From assembly GCA_003457135.1 (NCBI GenBank), contig DMSQ01000097.1:1-64000 (forward strand): 64,000 bases of DNA. Reading direction: 5' to 3'. The notes beneath the pieces are model-generated. The model did not search any database. It was not told where the DNA came from and was given only the letters and a program-made list of their open reading frames with translations. The number at the start of each line of letters is the position of its first letter. The first letter of the stretch is position 1. The position numbers and the translations under genes are program-made. Of the stretch, positions 35,648 through 43,697 are shown in pieces. This DNA comes from Prolixibacteraceae bacterium (GTDB lineage Bacteria > Bacteroidota > Bacteroidia > Bacteroidales > Prolixibacteraceae).

Positions 35648-36247
35648 TTATAGGTTTAGCTTATCTAATCCTTTCTGTACAGCTTCCTGAAATGCCGGAA
35701 GTTCGATGATTTCACTCAAACGTAAAATCTGCTGTTTTGGTGTTTGGGTTTCGTCCTGAATGAACAATTCGAACCAGCCCACCTGTTGCCATTGATTCAG
35801 TTTGAAACCGACTTTAGAGAATTCGCCGCATTTGTGGTACCCGAAATACTCGTGAAACGCAACACTCGGTTCGTTGGGCATGGTAATGATAGCCAGCAAA
35901 TTGGCGATTCCCTGATAACGCACCATTTCGTGCAAACTGGTGTAGAGCGCATAGGCTACTTTTTTACGGTGAAAATCAGGATGAACATATACCGAAACTT
36001 CCTTGGTCCACCGGTACGAAGCCCGGTGGCGGTATTCTGATGCATAGGCATATCCGGCAATGTGACCATCTATATCGCAAACCAGAAAAGGCAATTCGTC
36101 CATTATTCCCCGAATCCGTTCCCAGAATGACTCCTGGTCAGGAACAATTTCTTCGAAAGTGACTGCGGTATGGAGAATAAACGGGGTGTATATTTCCAGA
36201 ATTCCCGGCACATCACGTTGTTCTGCAAGGCGGATGGTTGCGTTCAT
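35648..36247 (-). CDS. GNAT acetyltransferase, phosphinothricin-acetyltransferase-like
   Basis: 199 residues. Matches the Pat/YncA branch of GNAT enzymes: TIRLAEQRDVPGILEIYTPFI at the N-terminus, then VCDIDGHIAGYAYASEYRHRASYRWTKEVSVYVHP and the acetyl-CoA loop region HRKKVAYALYTSLHEMV, with NEPSVAFHEYFGYHKCGEF near the end. Such enzymes acetylate amino groups of phosphinothricin-like compounds or methionine derivatives. It lies alone between ppk1 and prfB. Confidence 0.85.
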   Translation of the reverse strand: MNATIRLAEQRDVPGILEIYTPFILHTAVTFEEIVPDQESFWERIRGIMDELPFLVCDIDGHIAGYAYASEYRHRASYRWTKEVSVYVHPDFHRKKVAYALYTSLHEMVRYQGIANLLAIITMPNEPSVAFHEYFGYHKCGEFSKVGFKLNQWQQVGWFELFIQDETQTPKQQILRLSEIIELPAFQEAVQKGLDKLNL

Positions 36248-36280
36248 AAGTTATCGTCTAAAATCATACGAAGGTCATCC

Positions 36281-36360
36281 AATTGTCATTTATAGTCATT
36301 AAATTGTCATTCAAAATGACGCGAAGCAAATGATAATCAATGACGTGAAACAAATGACAA
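36281..36360. repeat. inverted array of TGTCATT/AATGACA words
   Basis: The left half repeats ATTGTCATT-type words three times; the right half repeats the complements AATGAC and AAATGACAA. The array could form a long imperfect hairpin between prfB and the GNAT gene. Confidence 0.5.
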
Positions 36361-36389
36361 CAAGTATCTATTTATAATCAATCCCTCAG

Positions 36390-37482
36390 TTAATTTTCAT
36401 CGCTGAATTCCATCAGGAATGCCTTAATGAAGCCATCAATATCGCCATCAAGAACGGCATTCACATTGCCCGATTCAAAATTAGTCCGGTTATCTTTTAC
36501 TAATTTGTAAGGTTGAAGAACATAGGAACGGATTTGCGAACCCCATTCAATCTTCTTTTTTGAGGCATTAACCAATTGTTCGGCTTCACGGCGTTTCCGA
36601 AGTTCGAGTTCGTACAATTGCGATCTCAGCAATCGCAGTGCATTTTCCTTGTTATTCAACTGTGAGCGGCTTTCGGTATTTTCAATGATAATTCCTGAAG
36701 GGGCATGCTTCAACCGGACACCGGTCTCCACCTTATTTACATTTTGTCCGCCAGCGCCACCCGAACGAAAAGTATCCCATGAAATGTCCGAATCTTTAAT
36801 TTCGATTTCGATGGAATCGTCGATAGCCGGCGATACAAAAACTGAAGCGAATGAAGTCATCCGTTTGCTTTGTGCATTAAATGGCGACAGACGCACCAAC
36901 CGGTGAACACCGTTTTCGCTTTTCAGGTAGCCATAGGCATATTCGCCTTCAAATTCGATGGAGCAACTTTTAATCCCCACCTCATCGCCACCGTGATACT
37001 CGACAGTTTTAACCTTATAACCTTGCCTTTCGCCATACCTCATATACATGCGCATGAGCATTTCAGCCCAGTCATTGCTCTCCGTTCCACCCGCTCCGGC
37101 ATTGATTCGCAAAATGGCTCCCAGTTTATCCTCCTCTTTCCGGAGCATATTTTTGGTTTCGAGCGATTCGATTAAAAATAAAGTATGATTGAAATGTTCC
37201 TCAATGTCTTCCTCGGTAGCTTCTCCCATTTCATAGAAGTCGTATAAAACGAGCAAATCTTCCATGTTTTTGGCCACTTCATGATATCCATCGGTCCATA
37301 CTTTTACCGACCTGATGACTTTCATCTGTGCTTCAGCTTGTTTGGGATTGTTCCAGAAATCAGGATCCTGGGTTTTAAGCTCTTCTTCCTGAAGTTGAAT
37401 TAATTTCTGATCGTAGTCAAAGATGCCTCCTTAACGCAGCCTGGCGATCAACAAGATCTTTTACCTGTTCTTTGAGAATCAT
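36390..37482 (-). CDS. prfB: peptide chain release factor 2, programmed +1 frameshift
   Basis: RF2 recognises UGA and UAA stop codons and releases the nascent peptide. The main frame (36390-37325 and upstream) has the GGQ loop SGGAGGQNVNKVETGVRL and the SPF codon-recognition motif (VRLSPFNAQSKR). The true start is the ATG at 37482: MILKEQVKDLV...ALRRHL leads to CTT TGA C at 37417-37422, preceded by the SD-like AGGAGG, which is the classic RF2 autoregulatory frameshift site. After the +1 shift the frame continues as DYDQKLIQLQ into the body. When RF2 is low, ribosomes pause at UGA and shift. Confidence 0.95.
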
Positions 37483-37545
37483 TTTCGGATTTATAATTAA
37501 TACAAGGCAAATGTAGAAAATGAAACGGTATAAATAAAGAAAAGT

Positions 37546-38247
37546 CTATTTTCCCCAAACCACTGTTTGATCTGTAAATGATATTGCCTGGATGTTGTTG
37601 CTGTTCCCCTGATCTTCGTACAAATAAGCATATAGCCGAACAGTATATGTTTTCCCGGTTTCAGGCGAAAAACTCCTTGCCCATCCATTTCCGCCGGAAA
37701 TAACCGTAAAAGATTTTGCAGTACCTGCCAATTCATAGCTTGCAAAAACCGGAGATAGGCCATTAAAAATATAAACGACATAACTTGATGCACCTTCGGT
37801 AACTGGCCAGGCAATATCGAGCTGATACATTTCAGTATTATAGGTACATTTTTGAATGGTTGGGATTGGTAAAACTTTATCGGATAAAACATCATCAAAA
37901 ACCTGAGTTGTTCCATCAGTAAGGGCTGCAGTGAATGTGTAGGTCGTTGCTGCCGGCCTGGTAGTGGTATATTCACTCTCGGGCATTTCGTAAATGAAAT
38001 TCGTTTTCAAGCCCTGATCGGATTTCAATGAGAAGGATTTTCCGGCATCGGCCGAACTTACAACCTGTACACTTTGGAACGAACTGTTGGTATAGGCATA
38101 GATCGAAAGGCCATAAACGGCATTGTTTCCTGCCATTTTTGATACAATCATTGCATCTCCTGAACAGATGTTATCATCCGGATCTTTTAAACATGACACC
38201 AATGAAAAGGCGCACATAAGTAGGGCAAAATTCTTGATGGATTTCAT
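37546..38247 (-). CDS. hypothetical lipoprotein, fibronectin-like, intact paralog
   Basis: 233 residues. The signal ends in SLVSC (Cys19). The mature protein has two segments of beta-sandwich appearance, with GLSIYAYTNSSFQSVQVV and a C-terminal GKTYTVRLYAYLYEDQG...SFTDQTVVWGK. The neighbour upstream is a close paralog of the same layout. Both probably arose by tandem duplication. No recognised family; probably anchored on the outer membrane. Confidence 0.65.
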   Translation of the reverse strand: MKSIKNFALLMCAFSLVSCLKDPDDNICSGDAMIVSKMAGNNAVYGLSIYAYTNSSFQSVQVVSSADAGKSFSLKSDQGLKTNFIYEMPESEYTTTRPAATTYTFTAALTDGTTQVFDDVLSDKVLPIPTIQKCTYNTEMYQLDIAWPVTEGASSYVVYIFNGLSPVFASYELAGTAKSFTVISGGNGWARSFSPETGKTYTVRLYAYLYEDQGNSNNIQAISFTDQTVVWGK

Positions 38248-38291
38248 GAGTTAAAATTTTTGTGTCGGTAACTATGTATTTTGAAAATCAA

Positions 38292-38991
38292 CTAATCTCC
38301 CCAGGTTACATTGGTTTCAGAAACAGATGAAGCCTGAACATTGTACGAGTTGGCCTCCGATTCGTACAAAAAACCTAAAACTTTAACCTGATAGGTTTTT
38401 CCGCTTAGGAGTAAACCCGGATAACCATCCGCCGCCATTTGCACTGATTGAGTAGGCTTTTACTGTATTAGGCAATTCGGCGCTTCCAAAAACCACCGTC
38501 GAACCATCCAGAATGTTAATGGCGTAACTGTCGGCATCAGTTAGCGTAGCCCAGCTTACTTCAAGTAAACGCTTTGTTGCATTGTATTCGCATTTTTCAA
38601 TTACAGGCAACGACAAGGCTTTGTCAGACAAAATATCCTGAAATTCGTGAGTAGCGCCATTTTCGAAAACAGCAGAAAAATTATAGGTTGCGGCAGTTGG
38701 TTTGGATGCAGTAAATTCAGCATCAGGAGTTTCGTATAAAAAATTAGTTTTGTAATCCTGATTTGATTTCAAGGTGTAAATTTTATCAGGAACTGTTGTA
38801 TTTACTGCTTTTACACTTTGGAAGGAGCTAAATGTATAAGCATAAAAGGATAAGCCATAAACAGTATTTGTTCCTGATTTTTTTGTAACAATTAATACAT
38901 CGCCCACCCCTGTTGGTTGCGACTCCTCCTTGCTACAGGAAGAAATATAAAAAGCGAAAAATAGAATTACTAAAATATTGAACTGTTTCAT
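38292..38991 (-). pseudogene. frameshifted lipoprotein paralog
   Basis: The open frame 38383-38991 encodes a lipoprotein (signal ending YISSC) clearly paralogous to the gene at 37546-38247 (GLSFYAYTFSSFQSVKAV), but it stops after GFTPKRKNLSG. In another frame the sequence continues as GKTYQVKVLGFLYES...ETNVTWGD with a stop at 38292, matching the paralog C-terminus. The frames meet near 38398-38406 (AAG CGG AAA AAC on the minus strand). A single-base insertion or two-base deletion explains it; a sequencing error is the alternative. Confidence 0.7.
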
Positions 38992-39087
38992 GGTTATGTT
39001 TTTTGAATATTTGGATCAATAGTGATAAAGATGCACTTCACATCCCAAAGGTTGTCTGATGCAAAGATATTTATTTTAGGAGGGGAT

Positions 39088-39117
39088 TTTGAATTCAGGA
39101 TTAATGTTTTACCTTTG
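39088..39117 (+). promoter_or_regulatory. promoter of rpsP
   Basis: TTTG (39088-39091), 18 bases, then the exact -7 box TACCTTTG (39110-39117). Transcription would start near 39124, leaving a leader of about 40 bases before the rpsP ATG. Confidence 0.75.
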
Positions 39118-39163
39118 CGCCACAAATTTTTTACTAACTGTTTATCATTTAAATTAAAGCAAA

Positions 39164-39829
39164 ATGCCAGCAAAAATCAGATTGCAGCGACATGGTCGCA
39201 AACGGTTTGCTTACTATCACATTGTGATAGCTGATAGCAGGGCACCACGGGATGGTAGTAACATTGAAAGGATTGGATCATATAATCCAAACACAAATCC
39301 TGCTACAATCGATCTCGATTTTGACAAAGCCTTAACCTGGCTTGTTAATGGCGCCCAACCAACCGACACCGTAAGAGCTATTTTATCTTACAAAGGAGTA
39401 ATGTACAAAAAACATCTTTTAGGTGGAGTTGCCAAAGGCGCTTTCACTGCTGAAGAAGCTGAAACTAAATTCGAAGCCTGGGTGGCCGAAAAAGCGAATA
39501 AAGTTCAGGCTAAAAAAGATGGATTGGTTGTCAACTCGGAATCTTCAAAGAAAGCTCAACTCGACATGGAAGCCAAAAAGAATGCAGAAAGAGCCAATGC
39601 CATTGCCAAACGCAATGCCAACGCTGCCGCTGCTGCAAGGGCCGCGTCTGCTCCTAAAGTTGAAGCGGTGGAAGAGGAAGAAGTTCCTGAAGTAACTCCG
39701 GAAGTTGCTCCTGAAATAATTCCAGAAGAAGTTCCGGAAGTTGCTCCTGAAGTTGCTCCTGAAATAATTCCGGAAGAAGTTCCTGAAGTAGCTCCGGAAG
39801 AAGCTGCTCCTGAGAAAACTGAAGGATAA
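39164..39829 (+). CDS. rpsP: 30S ribosomal protein S16 with long acidic C-terminal tail
   Basis: 221 residues. Residues 1-about 80 are normal S16 (KIRLQRHGRKRFAYYHIVIADSRAPRDG). An alpha-helical, Lys/Ala-rich extension (about 85-165) follows, and residues 166-221 are an acidic tail of repeated EVAPEIIPEEVP units present as two near-identical DNA repeats. Extended S16 proteins are usual in Bacteroidota, but the Pro-Glu repeat tail is longer than most. S16 stabilises the 30S body. A terminator follows, then rimM, so the pair has the common rpsP-rimM order. Confidence 0.95.
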   Translation: MPAKIRLQRHGRKRFAYYHIVIADSRAPRDGSNIERIGSYNPNTNPATIDLDFDKALTWLVNGAQPTDTVRAILSYKGVMYKKHLLGGVAKGAFTAEEAETKFEAWVAEKANKVQAKKDGLVVNSESSKKAQLDMEAKKNAERANAIAKRNANAAAAARAASAPKVEAVEEEEVPEVTPEVAPEIIPEEVPEVAPEVAPEIIPEEVPEVAPEEAAPEKTEG

Positions 39830-39877
39830 CATATGGCCGAATCCTGTTTTAAATTTCTGTTTAAGGCAGACAAATAT

Positions 39878-39907
39878 AAAAGCGACAGAGAAATCTGTCG
39901 CTTTTTT
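39878..39907 (+). terminator. rho-independent terminator between rpsP and rimM
   Basis: AAAAGCGACAGA (39878-39889) pairs with TCTGTCGCTTTT (39894-39905) around a GAAA loop, and T continues to 39907. It lies only 15 bases before the rimM ATG, so rimM must depend on partial read-through or on its own weak promoter. Confidence 0.8.
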
Positions 39908-39921
39908 CTATTTTTACCAAA

Positions 39922-40458
39922 ATGGAAACAATACCAAAAGTTAATTGTGTAAAAGTTGGCTATGTTCAGAAACCCCACGGAATACACGGAGAATTGGTTA
40001 TCCGGTTTCAGGAAGAATTTTACGAAACCCTTGAAGAATACCCAACTCTTTTTCTGGAAATAGATAATCTGTTGGTTCCTTATTTCATTACCAACGAAGG
40101 ATTGCGGTTTAAATCGGGTGAATCGGTCATTGCTCAGCTCGAGTGGGTTGATACGGATAAAAAGGCCAGGGAACTATCCGGATTATCGGTTTATGTCAAC
40201 GAAAAGGATGTGATTGAACTGGAAGATGAAATGGTTGCACACGAACTCGTAGGATTTCAGTTGTTCGACGAAATACTTGGGCTGATTGGCGAAATTAACC
40301 AGGTTCACGATTACTCCGGAAATGTTTTGCTTTCGGTTGAATACCAGGGTGATGAAGCGCTTGTTCCTTTAAATGTGGATTTGATCGTTAGCATTGACCA
40401 AGACAGGCGCGAAATCGTACTCCGGATTCCGGATGGAATATTTGATCTGGAGGTTTAG
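39922..40458 (+). CDS. rimM: ribosome maturation factor RimM
   Basis: 178 residues. The N-terminal RimM domain is VKVGYVQKPHGIHGELVIRF, and the PRC-barrel half carries HELVGFQLFDEILGLIGEINQVHDYSGNVLL and EALVPLNVDLIVSID. RimM helps the 30S head mature and binds S19. It follows rpsP, as in many genomes. Its last 4 bases overlap the end of trpS on the other strand. Confidence 0.93.
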   Translation: METIPKVNCVKVGYVQKPHGIHGELVIRFQEEFYETLEEYPTLFLEIDNLLVPYFITNEGLRFKSGESVIAQLEWVDTDKKARELSGLSVYVNEKDVIELEDEMVAHELVGFQLFDEILGLIGEINQVHDYSGNVLLSVEYQGDEALVPLNVDLIVSIDQDRREIVLRIPDGIFDLEV

Positions 40459-41456
40459 AAAAGTCTCCTGAACCCAATTACATCTTTTACTTCTTCCAAT
40501 GTTTTTTGTGCTGATTCGCGGGCACGCTCGGCTCCCAGACGGGCAACCTTTCCCAGATAAGCTTCGTCTTTCAGGATTTCCAGAATACGTTCGCGTATGG
40601 GGGCTGTGAAGGCCACAATGTCTTCGGCCAGTTGTTTTTTCAGGTCGCCGTAGCGGATGCTGCAATCGTTGTAAGCCGCATCGAAATGAGACACCACATC
40701 TGGGGTCGAAACAATTTTTAAAAGGGTAAACAAGTTCTCCACTGCGTCAGTCTTTTTGCTGTTGGGTTCGATCGGACCGGCATCGGTAACGGCCCGCATC
40801 ACCTTTTTGCGGATATCTTTCGGATCTTCAACCAGAAAAATACCATTCCCTTCTGATTTGCCCATCTTTCCGCTGCCATCCAATCCGGGAACTTTAATCA
40901 TATCGCCGCCATCGAAGGTAAAAGGCTGTGGAAGCGGGAACAGTTCGCAGTTGTACATGCGGTTGAAACGTCCGGCAAACTTACGCGCCATTTCCAGGTT
41001 TTGCTCCTGATCTTTCCCTACCGGTACAAATTGTGCTTTATGGATGATGATGTCGGCAGCCATTAAAACCGGGTAAGTCAGCAAACCGGCATTCACGTTT
41101 TCGGGTTGTTTCCGTGCTTTTTCCTTGAACGAAGTGGTACGTTCCAACTCGCCCAAATAGGCATTCATGTTCAGGAAAGCATATAATTCGGATACTTCAG
41201 GAACATCGCTTTGTATAAAAATGGTCGCTTTCTCCGGATCAATGCCGCAAGCCAGATATTCAGCCAGCACCTGTTTAACTCCAACCTGAAGGTCTCCCGG
41301 AGTTGGATGTGTGGTGAGCGAATGAATATCGGCAATAAAAAAATAGCAGGTATAATCTTCCTGCATTTTCAAAAAGCTGCGCACTGCCCCGAAATAATTT
41401 CCGAGGTGTAAATTTCCGGTTGGCCTGATGCCACTGACAACTATCTGTTTGGTCAT
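40455..41456 (-). CDS. trpS: tryptophanyl-tRNA synthetase
   Basis: 333 residues from the ATG at 41456 (MTKQIVVSG). The longer frame to 41516 would cross the promoter and is rejected. Class I signatures: SGIRPTGNLHLGNYFGA (HIGH region) and KMGKSEGNG (KMSKS region). It charges tRNA-Trp. Divergent from the eight-gene operon at 41640, with 183 bases between the two starts. Confidence 0.96.
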   Translation of the reverse strand: MTKQIVVSGIRPTGNLHLGNYFGAVRSFLKMQEDYTCYFFIADIHSLTTHPTPGDLQVGVKQVLAEYLACGIDPEKATIFIQSDVPEVSELYAFLNMNAYLGELERTTSFKEKARKQPENVNAGLLTYPVLMAADIIIHKAQFVPVGKDQEQNLEMARKFAGRFNRMYNCELFPLPQPFTFDGGDMIKVPGLDGSGKMGKSEGNGIFLVEDPKDIRKKVMRAVTDAGPIEPNSKKTDAVENLFTLLKIVSTPDVVSHFDAAYNDCSIRYGDLKKQLAEDIVAFTAPIRERILEILKDEAYLGKVARLGAERARESAQKTLEEVKDVIGFRRLF

Positions 41457-41479
41457 GATATCCTTTTTAAAATGGGAAG

Positions 41480-41510
41480 CAAAAATACATGAAATGAGCA
41501 TGATTCGCAA
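41480..41510 (-). promoter_or_regulatory. promoter of trpS
   Basis: On the minus strand TTG (41508-41510), 20 bases, then TATTTTTG (41480-41487), 23 bases before the trpS ATG. The -7 box equals that of tRNA-Glu. Confidence 0.7.
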
Positions 41511-41639
41511 TAACAAGGTGATTCTTATTCAGGCAACTCCAAATCCTATTTCACGTATATAAAATCATCAATAATGAAAAGCATAATTTTTCTGTCGTTG
41601 ACTTAGTATGATTCCGGAATGCACAACTAATCTTTATCT

Positions 41640-42662
41640 ATGAAAAACTGTCTGGGAGAAAAGGAACTGATTGATATTTTTCTGACTGAACTTCCAGTCA
41701 GCCCATATATGCAAAACAAGTTCTTTGAGTCAGACGCTGAAGTTTTGACCTGCGGAACCGGCAAATTACTTTTCACTACCGACGAATTTTCTGACGAGGA
41801 TCTATTTCGTACCGATAACCCATTCCGGTTAGGATACAATCTTGCTGCTGCCACTATCAGCGATATTTTGGCGGTTAGCGGTATTCCGTATTCTTATGCC
41901 CATGCCATCAAAGCCTGCTCGTCGTGGGACCGGGAGTATGTTACGCAATTGGCGCAGGGCATTGGCGCTGTTTTAAAAATTTGTGGAATTGGCTCAATTG
42001 GAGGCGATATGGGTATGGCCAGTCATTGGAGTTACACCGGCACCTGCCTGGGATTTTCGCCTAATCCGATCTCCAGAAAAGGCGCAACAGAAAGAGACCA
42101 CATTTATATGACTGGCGCCATCGGGGCAGGAAATATCGAGGCTGCTTTTTCGCTTTATGATCGCGAACAGATCGTGCAGTTGGAAAGCCAGTTCGCGGAG
42201 AACTATTTTCCGGTCCGGATAAAGGAATCGAAACTGATCGGGCAATGGGCTTCCTGTTGCATTGACACCAGCGATGGCGTGTTGAATGCATTAAACACGC
42301 TTGCCGAACTTAACGGGCTCGGGTATAAAGTTGAAAATCTTCCTTATCTTCCGGAGTCAAAGTTGCTGTGCCGACTATTAAAGGTACCTAAGGAAGCGCT
42401 TTTTATAGGAGAATGTGGTGAATACGAATTACTGTTTGCTGTTCCTCCTGAAAATAATAAAGCATTTCTGAAAGCTGCTCATGCCAATGACCTGACGTTC
42501 ACGCTGATAGGGGAATTCACAAAAGCTGAAACCCGGACTCTCACCGATGATGGCAAAGTTTGGAACCTGGAACGATACAGCATTTCTGCCCGTGATTACA
42601 GTTCAAAACAAGAATATCTGGATAAACTGCTTGATTTTCTGCGGAATGAATCTTACAACTAA
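41640..42662 (+). CDS. PurM/ThiL-superfamily protein, first gene of the lipid-like operon
   Basis: 340 residues. The AIR-synthase-related fold is shown by LFTTDEFSDEDL, NLAAATISDILAVSGIP, IGSIGGDMG and the C-terminal CIDTSDGVLNAL, which correspond to the Mg-ATP-binding motifs of ThiL, HypE and PurM. The ThiL motif GDDAAV near the N-terminus is absent; CGTGKLLFTTDE stands in its place, so it is not a second ThiL. A phosphotransfer or ATP-driven dehydration step in the operon pathway is inferred. Its 3' end overlaps the next gene by 17 bases. Confidence 0.7.
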   Translation: MKNCLGEKELIDIFLTELPVSPYMQNKFFESDAEVLTCGTGKLLFTTDEFSDEDLFRTDNPFRLGYNLAAATISDILAVSGIPYSYAHAIKACSSWDREYVTQLAQGIGAVLKICGIGSIGGDMGMASHWSYTGTCLGFSPNPISRKGATERDHIYMTGAIGAGNIEAAFSLYDREQIVQLESQFAENYFPVRIKESKLIGQWASCCIDTSDGVLNALNTLAELNGLGYKVENLPYLPESKLLCRLLKVPKEALFIGECGEYELLFAVPPENNKAFLKAAHANDLTFTLIGEFTKAETRTLTDDGKVWNLERYSISARDYSSKQEYLDKLLDFLRNESYN

Positions 42663-43692
42663 TGATATTATCTTTCTGACCGGGGCCAACGGTTTCATCG
42701 GCAGCCACCTTGCTGAATATTTTTCAAGGCAGGGTTATCAGGTTGTATGTGGTATCCGGCAAAAGAATACTCCGGACTTTCTTCAAACGCTTCCGGTTAA
42801 GCTGGAATATGCTGACATAACAGACCTTGATTCTTTAATTCGGGCTACAAAAGGCGCTTCGGTTGTCATTCATGCAGCGGCGAAAGTTTCAGATTGGGGC
42901 AAGTGGCAGGATTTCTATGAAACAAATGTGACCGGAACCCTAAACGTTTTGAAGACCTGCCAGATCAATAACATCAAACGAATTATCATCACAGGTTCAG
43001 TTTCCTGTTATGGTGAAGAAGATTGCGAGATTCCCAAAGATGAACAATCGCCCCATAATCCACGCTATCCCTATTTTCTGGATCAGGTCTGGCCATCGGC
43101 AATGAACCATTACCGTATCAGCAAGTCGGTGGCAGTGAAGGAGACCGGGGAGTTTGCCATCAAACACCAATTAAATGTAACTGTCATTCAACCCGTTTGG
43201 GTTTACGGAGAACGGGAGTTTTCATCCGGTTTTTACGAGTACATGAAATTCGTAAAGTCACGTATGCCTTTTGGTCCCGGAAGTACGAAAAACCTGTTCC
43301 ATGTCGTTTACGTGCGCGACCTGGCGTGGGCATTTCACCTGGCTCTTCAACATGCACCCAATGGATTCAACAGCTACATCATCGGGAATAAAACTGTTTG
43401 CAAACAAGATGAAATCTTCAGGCTGATCTGTCGGGAAATGGGCGTAAAAAAGCCACTGAATATACCCAAAGCAATGGCCTGGCCCATTGGTTTTTTAGCC
43501 GAACTGGCAGCTTCCCTCCTGAAAATGAAAAGCGCTCCATTTCTGACCCGTGCAAGGGTAAACATGTTTTACGATTCGATTTGTTACAGCGCCCAAAAAG
43601 CTGAAGACGAGCTCTCTTATAGTTGCCAATACTCTTTGGAGGATGGTATCAAAAAAACAGTGCAATGGTATAAAGACAACCGGTTAATTTAA
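42646..43692 (+). CDS. NAD-dependent epimerase/dehydratase, 3beta-HSD-like
   Basis: 348 residues from the ATG at 42646 (MNLTTNDIIFLTG), which overlaps the preceding gene by 17 bases; the longer frame from 42547 would overlap by over 100 and is rejected. The dinucleotide fold is FLTGANGFIGSHLAEYF, and the catalytic YxxxK is YRISK. It resembles 3beta-hydroxysteroid-dehydrogenase-like SDRs, the group to which the bacterial sphingolipid reductase CerR belongs. With the oxoamine synthase and ACP in the same operon, a keto-lipid reductase role is plausible. Confidence 0.8.
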   Translation: MNLTTNDIIFLTGANGFIGSHLAEYFSRQGYQVVCGIRQKNTPDFLQTLPVKLEYADITDLDSLIRATKGASVVIHAAAKVSDWGKWQDFYETNVTGTLNVLKTCQINNIKRIIITGSVSCYGEEDCEIPKDEQSPHNPRYPYFLDQVWPSAMNHYRISKSVAVKETGEFAIKHQLNVTVIQPVWVYGEREFSSGFYEYMKFVKSRMPFGPGSTKNLFHVVYVRDLAWAFHLALQHAPNGFNSYIIGNKTVCKQDEIFRLICREMGVKKPLNIPKAMAWPIGFLAELAASLLKMKSAPFLTRARVNMFYDSICYSAQKAEDELSYSCQYSLEDGIKKTVQWYKDNRLI

Positions 43693-43697
43693 CGATC

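Noticed and set aside
37497..37976. 159-residue frame overlapping the lipoprotein at 37546
   Set aside because: It is a shadow in another frame; the lipoprotein frame has a signal peptide, lipobox and a close paralog.
39545..39987. Minus-strand frames opposite the S16 tail
   Set aside because: They are low-complexity shadows (Arg/Asn/Phe- or Ser/Gly/Thr-rich) created by the Pro-Glu repeat.
41640..42662. Second thiamine-monophosphate kinase
   Set aside because: It lacks the GDDAAV motif and lies in an operon without thiamine genes, while a full thiL is at 26590.
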